Of a DNA stretch of 64,000 nt, positions 61,050-64,000 are shown in pieces (within the stretch, counting starts at the first letter, position 1; every line of letters starts with the position of its first letter). The stretch comes from Gephyromycinifex aptenodytis (GTDB lineage Bacteria; Actinomycetota; Actinomycetes; Actinomycetales; Dermatophilaceae). The position numbers and the translations under genes are program-made. Where the stretch lies: the NCBI RefSeq assembly GCF_012277275.1, contig NZ_CP051155.1, positions 1,550,001 through 1,614,000 of the forward strand. Reading direction: 5' to 3'. Below the pieces are notes generated by a model, which saw nothing but the letters and a program-made list of their open reading frames with translations, made no database searches and was not told the DNA's origin.

Positions 61050-62105
61050 ATGCGCAGCGCACCGGAGAACTCTGCAGATGCCTGGGAGCCGATCGACGCT
61101 CTTCGTCGGATCGCGTTCCTGCTGGAACGCACCCAAGGGCAGACCCGAAAGATCGAGGCATTCCGCAAGGCGGCTGCTGCGGTGATGGCGGTCCCGCCGC
61201 AGGAACTGCAGGCTCGTGCCGAGGCGGGCACGCTACAGGAGTTGCCCGCGATCGGGGCCAGCACCGGCAAGGTCATCGCGCAATGCCTGGCCGGGCAGGA
61301 GCCGGAGTATCTGCAAGACCTGGCCAGCTTGGCGGGTCCACTGGCCCAGGACGGGCAGGAGTTGCTCGCGCAGTTGCGCGGTGATCTGCACAGCCACTCG
61401 GACTGGTCCGATGGCGGGGCCCCCATCCAGGAGATGGTGGCTACCGCGATGGAGTTGGGGCGCGACTACCTGGTGTTGAGCGACCACTCCCCCCGGCTGC
61501 GGGTGGCCAACGGACTGTCCCCGGAGCGTTTGGCCAACCAGATCGTGGTGGTGGAACACATCGATGAGCATCTGGAAACCACCGGCGAAGACTTTCGACT
61601 GTTGACCGGCATCGAGGTCGACATCCTGGATGACGGCTCGCTGGATCAGGATCCGCGGCTGTTGGACCGCCTCGATGTGGTGGTGGCGTCGGTGCACAGC
61701 AAACTGCGCATGGAGCGTTCCGCGATGACCCGGCGGATGCTGGCCGCGGTGCGCAACCCTCGGGTGAACGTTCTCGGCCACTGCACCGGTCGGCTCGTTG
61801 CCGGGGGGCGTGGCACCCGACCCCAGAGCCAGTTTGACGCCGCCGCCGTTTTCGCCGCCTGCGCGGAGAACGACGTCGCCGTCGAGATCAACTCCCGCCC
61901 CGAACGTTGCGACCCTCCCGATGAGCTGATCACCCTGGCGCTGGAGGCCGGCTGCCTGTTCAGCATCGACACCGATGCCCACGCCCCGGGGCAGTTGGAC
62001 TTCCTTGCCTACGGCGCAGAACGCGCGCAGCGCCTGCAAGTGCCGCCGGAGCGAATCGTGACCACTTGGGGCTTGGATCGGCTTTTGGGCTGGTCACGGC
62101 CTTGA
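61050..62105 (+). CDS. PHP-domain metal-dependent phosphoesterase (PolX-like without polymerase core)
   Basis: Protein of 351 residues. Seen: residues 15-105 resemble the helix-hairpin-helix N-terminal part of PolX family ([20 protein letters not shown] and [14 protein letters not shown]), then PHP domain with metal motifs [14 protein letters not shown] (His-x-His), [39 protein letters not shown] and [14 protein letters not shown]. The nucleotidyl-transferase module of PolX is absent. This arrangement is widespread in actinobacteria and may act in DNA repair as a nuclease. ATG at 61050 follows glyA divergently, 110 nt away. Confidence 0.9.
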   Translation: MRSAPENSADAWEPIDALRRIAFLLERTQGQTRKIEAFRKAAAAVMAVPPQELQARAEAGTLQELPAIGASTGKVIAQCLAGQEPEYLQDLASLAGPLAQDGQELLAQLRGDLHSHSDWSDGGAPIQEMVATAMELGRDYLVLSDHSPRLRVANGLSPERLANQIVVVEHIDEHLETTGEDFRLLTGIEVDILDDGSLDQDPRLLDRLDVVVASVHSKLRMERSAMTRRMLAAVRNPRVNVLGHCTGRLVAGGRGTRPQSQFDAAAVFAACAENDVAVEINSRPERCDPPDELITLALEAGCLFSIDTDAHAPGQLDFLAYGAERAQRLQVPPERIVTTWGLDRLLGWSRP

Positions 62106-62258
62106 CCGGGCCGAAATTCGGTTGCGTTTCAGGCCCCGCGGAACCCCGATTTGGGTGTTGGACGGATCGTCGCCTATGCTTTCTCAAGTCCTCGACGGAC
62201 CAAGCTGCTCGGTCGTGAGCATGAAGACGGCGAGGCCTGGCGAGTGACAAACGCACAG

Positions 62259-62331
62259 GTCCCCATCGTCTAGCGGCCTAGGACCCCGCCCTTTCACGGC
62301 GGTAGCACGGGTTCGAATCCCGTTGGGGATA
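62259..62331 (+). tRNA. tRNA-Glu (anticodon TTC)
   Basis: 73 nt; acceptor GTCCCCA/TGGGGAT, anticodon stem CCGCC-loop CTTTCAC, T-arm ACGGGTTCGAATCCCGT. CCA not encoded. Confidence 0.96.
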
Positions 62332-62358
62332 CGCAGTAAAGTTTGACCCTCATTACGA

Positions 62359-62432
62359 GGCCCCGTAGCGCAGTTGGTTAGCGCGCCGCCCTGTCACGGC
62401 GGAGGTCGCCGGTTCGAGCCCGGTCGGGGTCG
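62359..62432 (+). tRNA. tRNA-Asp (anticodon GTC)
   Basis: 74 nt; acceptor GGCCCCG/CGGGGTC, anticodon loop CTGTCAC, T-arm GCCGGTTCGAGCCCGGT, discriminator G. Lies 27 nt after tRNA-Glu. Confidence 0.96.
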
Positions 62433-62444
62433 CTCAATTTGCAG

Positions 62445-62518
62445 GGCCAGGTAGCTCAGTTGGTACGAGCGTCCGACTGAAAATCGGAAGGTCGGCGGTT
62501 CGACCCCGCCCCTGGCCA
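62445..62518 (+). tRNA. tRNA-Phe (anticodon GAA)
   Basis: 74 nt; acceptor GGCCAGG/CCTGGCC, anticodon loop CTGAAAA, T-arm GGCGGTTCGACCCCGCC, discriminator A followed by encoded CCA (62519-62521). Lies 12 nt after tRNA-Asp. Confidence 0.96.
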
Positions 62519-62529
62519 CCACGACGATG

Positions 62530-62555
62530 AAGGCGCCTGGTTCTCCAGGCGCCTT
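62530..62555 (+). terminator. Terminator of the tRNA cluster
   Basis: An 11-bp perfect stem AAGGCGCCTGG with a 4-nt TTCT loop lies directly after the tRNA-Phe CCA, followed by TCGTCATTC. Confidence 0.85.
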
Positions 62556-63467
62556 TCGTCATTCCCCGCTCCGGGCCGCCACGACCGGAGTCGCCACCGC
62601 CGGTATCGGGCCGGACCGGCAACATTCAGCACGCCGGCGTCCAGCGACGGAAACGCGCCGACCCCCAGCCCTGGTCTTCGCCCTGAGCCGCCGCTGTTCT
62701 TTCTCAGCGGCGATCTTCTCCCCAGCCGGAAGAGGCTCCGCCGGGGCCGATCAGGACCGCGCCGGGGTGAGATCTACGTCACAAGTCCTGCTCCAGCTCG
62801 GAGCCGGGAACCGCCGGGGCCGTTCTGAGGACCTACCGAGCAGGGGGCCCGCGAGCGCGCCCTGCACGACCCGACAGGCTGAGCCGCGTTGGGTCGCAGC
62901 GAGGTCGGTGCGGAACGGCTTGCGTGGTCCCACCCGCGAAGGCCCCGGCGGGTCTGCGGCAACGCGGTAGCCGCGCGGCGCCAGCGACGTTCCGCTGCCC
63001 GCTTGGGTCGCCCACCCTGCTTTACAGGCCCCTGCGGTGCCTTTTCCCGCGTAATCGGGGTTCGCAGCAGTATCCGACCTGGGGCCGGACGGCAGCCATC
63101 TGGCGCCCGCCATGTCGATGTCAAACTCCCGCCGGCTCCCCTGATGCAGACCCGCCCGGCGTCAACTGGACGCCGGTCCTGTACCGGTGGCTCGGCCGTC
63201 CCGCGCGGGCTGCAGGCCGGCTCTCAGATGGCCGACAACCCTGGACTCAAACCCCGAAAACAGCATTTTTGACGCTCGTCCACAAGGCCTGCAGTTGGAC
63301 AACCGACCGCGTTAAACCCCCTCTCACCTGCAGCGATGTAGTTGCGGAGGGGGTTTGGATGACTTACCGTCATGAGTGGAAAGCGTCAGTCTTGGGGGAC
63401 CGAAGCACCGCATGGATCGCAGGTGTCTGGCGTACACATGCGTTCGGACTGGCGGGGAGGGAATTAC
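62556..63467. other. 900-bp gene-free region between tRNAs and the GntR gene
   Basis: No frame on either strand has a plausible protein or ribosome site. The stretch is GC-rich in the first 750 nt with no recognised motif or relic, followed by a lower-GC segment with a hairpin at 63314-63356. tRNA-downstream regions are common integration sites, and this may be a scar, but no att repeat is visible here. Confidence 0.55.
63314..63356. terminator. Hairpin AAACCCCCTC / GAGGGGGTTT
   Basis: A 10-bp perfect stem with a 23-nt loop that itself may fold. It ends in TTT on either strand. It lies 110 nt before the GntR gene; it may end transcription from upstream or form a leader structure. Confidence 0.45.
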
Positions 63468-64000
63468 ATGACACGGCCTATGTCGGCGACCGAGCGCGCC
63501 TACGCGGAGACCCGCGAGAAGATTCTTGACGGGGTACATGCCGGCGGCGACGTCATCACCGAAGGTCAGGTGTCGACGTCGCTGGGTATCAGTCGCACCC
63601 CGGTGCGTGAGGCGTTCCTCCGTCTGCAGTCCGAGGGTCTGCTCGAGCTGTACCCCAAGCGGGGGGCGGTGGTGGTGCCTGTCTCTGATGAGGAGGCCGC
63701 CTCTGTCATGGAGGCGCGCGAACTCATCGAAACCTTCGCCGCGACGAAGGTACTCACCGAGAACGCTGAGCCCCCCAGGGAGCTCACCGACGCCATGTGG
63801 CGCATCCTGGCCCAGCAGCAGACGCACCTGCGGGCCCGCTCCTACCTGGATTATCTCGACGCCGACACGGCGTTCCACCTGGTGCTCGTGGAGGCCTGCG
63901 GCAACCCTTTTCTGGGTGACTACATGCGCAGCCTGCGCGACCGTCAGCGACGGCTGGCCTCGCGTAGCCCGCGCGGCTTGGCAGAGCGCCTCGAGGCCTC
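63468..64000 (+). CDS. GntR/FadR-type (FCD) transcriptional regulator, 3' end outside window
   Basis: Regulator whose first 177 residues lie in the window. Seen: wHTH YAETREKILDGVHAGG, VSTSLGISRTPVREAFLRLQ and SEGLLELYPKRGAVVVPVSD (residues 8-75), then the FCD helical effector domain with EARELIETFAATKVL, DADTAFHLVLVEACGN (metal-type Asp/His) and SLRDRQRRLASR. These match FadR/FCD regulators that sense organic acids. ATG at 63468 has GGGGAGGG 6 nt upstream. Its target genes lie beyond the window. Confidence 0.94.
   Translation, partial: MTRPMSATERAYAETREKILDGVHAGGDVITEGQVSTSLGISRTPVREAFLRLQSEGLLELYPKRGAVVVPVSDEEAASVMEARELIETFAATKVLTENAEPPRELTDAMWRILAQQQTHLRARSYLDYLDADTAFHLVLVEACGNPFLGDYMRSLRDRQRRLASRSPRGLAERLEA

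Overview
The window is high-GC chromosomal DNA from an actinobacterium. Mycothiol synthase (mshD), a GlnR-type regulator, a DUF2516/HBHA-like/HTH trio and a PHO box built of 11-nt repeats are all actinobacterial. The order Micrococcales is plausible, but the genus cannot be read from the sequence alone.

Layout. 1-3.6 kb: end of a sugar ABC system (SDR dehydrogenase, binding lipoprotein, double ATPase cut by the window edge). 4-5 kb: a cupin and the frameshifted remains of a plasmid replication protein. 5-12.8 kb: hydrolase, DUF2516, Dtd, HBHA-like protein and its HTH neighbour, YgfZ, a CoA-disulfide reductase/rhodanese fusion behind a perfect CsoR/CstR-type palindrome, a nitrobindin-like protein, a membrane protein and MoaD. 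12.8-22.8 kb: nitrogen and phosphate cluster glnR-mshD-ppk-mutT1 facing pstSCAB, with a PHO box before pstS. 22.9-35.9 kb: treY-treZ, DUF3516 helicase, ilvA-purU, and a GntR/ABC-2 operon behind a 50-bp perfect palindrome.

36.2-45.6 kb is a 9.4-kb integrative element in a tRNA-Lys gene, bounded by 44-bp direct repeats. It carries a tyrosine integrase, an excisionase, a divergent control region, a RepA-type AAA ATPase next to GTGGGAGTAG iterons, a string of overlapping small genes, and a terminal winged-helix/PLD-like cargo gene. It has no capsid, large-terminase or conjugation genes. The order (integrase plus regulator opposed to xis-replication-small genes-cargo) resembles phage-inducible chromosomal islands. 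This is the most interesting part of the window.

45.8-64 kb: an ArsR/CDF metal-efflux pair, a hydrolase, a coupled SSS transporter and aminotransferase, a TrkH-TrkH-TrkA potassium operon, aldo/keto reductase, YaaA, sdaA, dipeptide epimerase-like enzyme, glyA, a PHP protein, a tRNA-Glu/Asp/Phe cluster, and the start of a GntR/FCD regulator cut by the window end.
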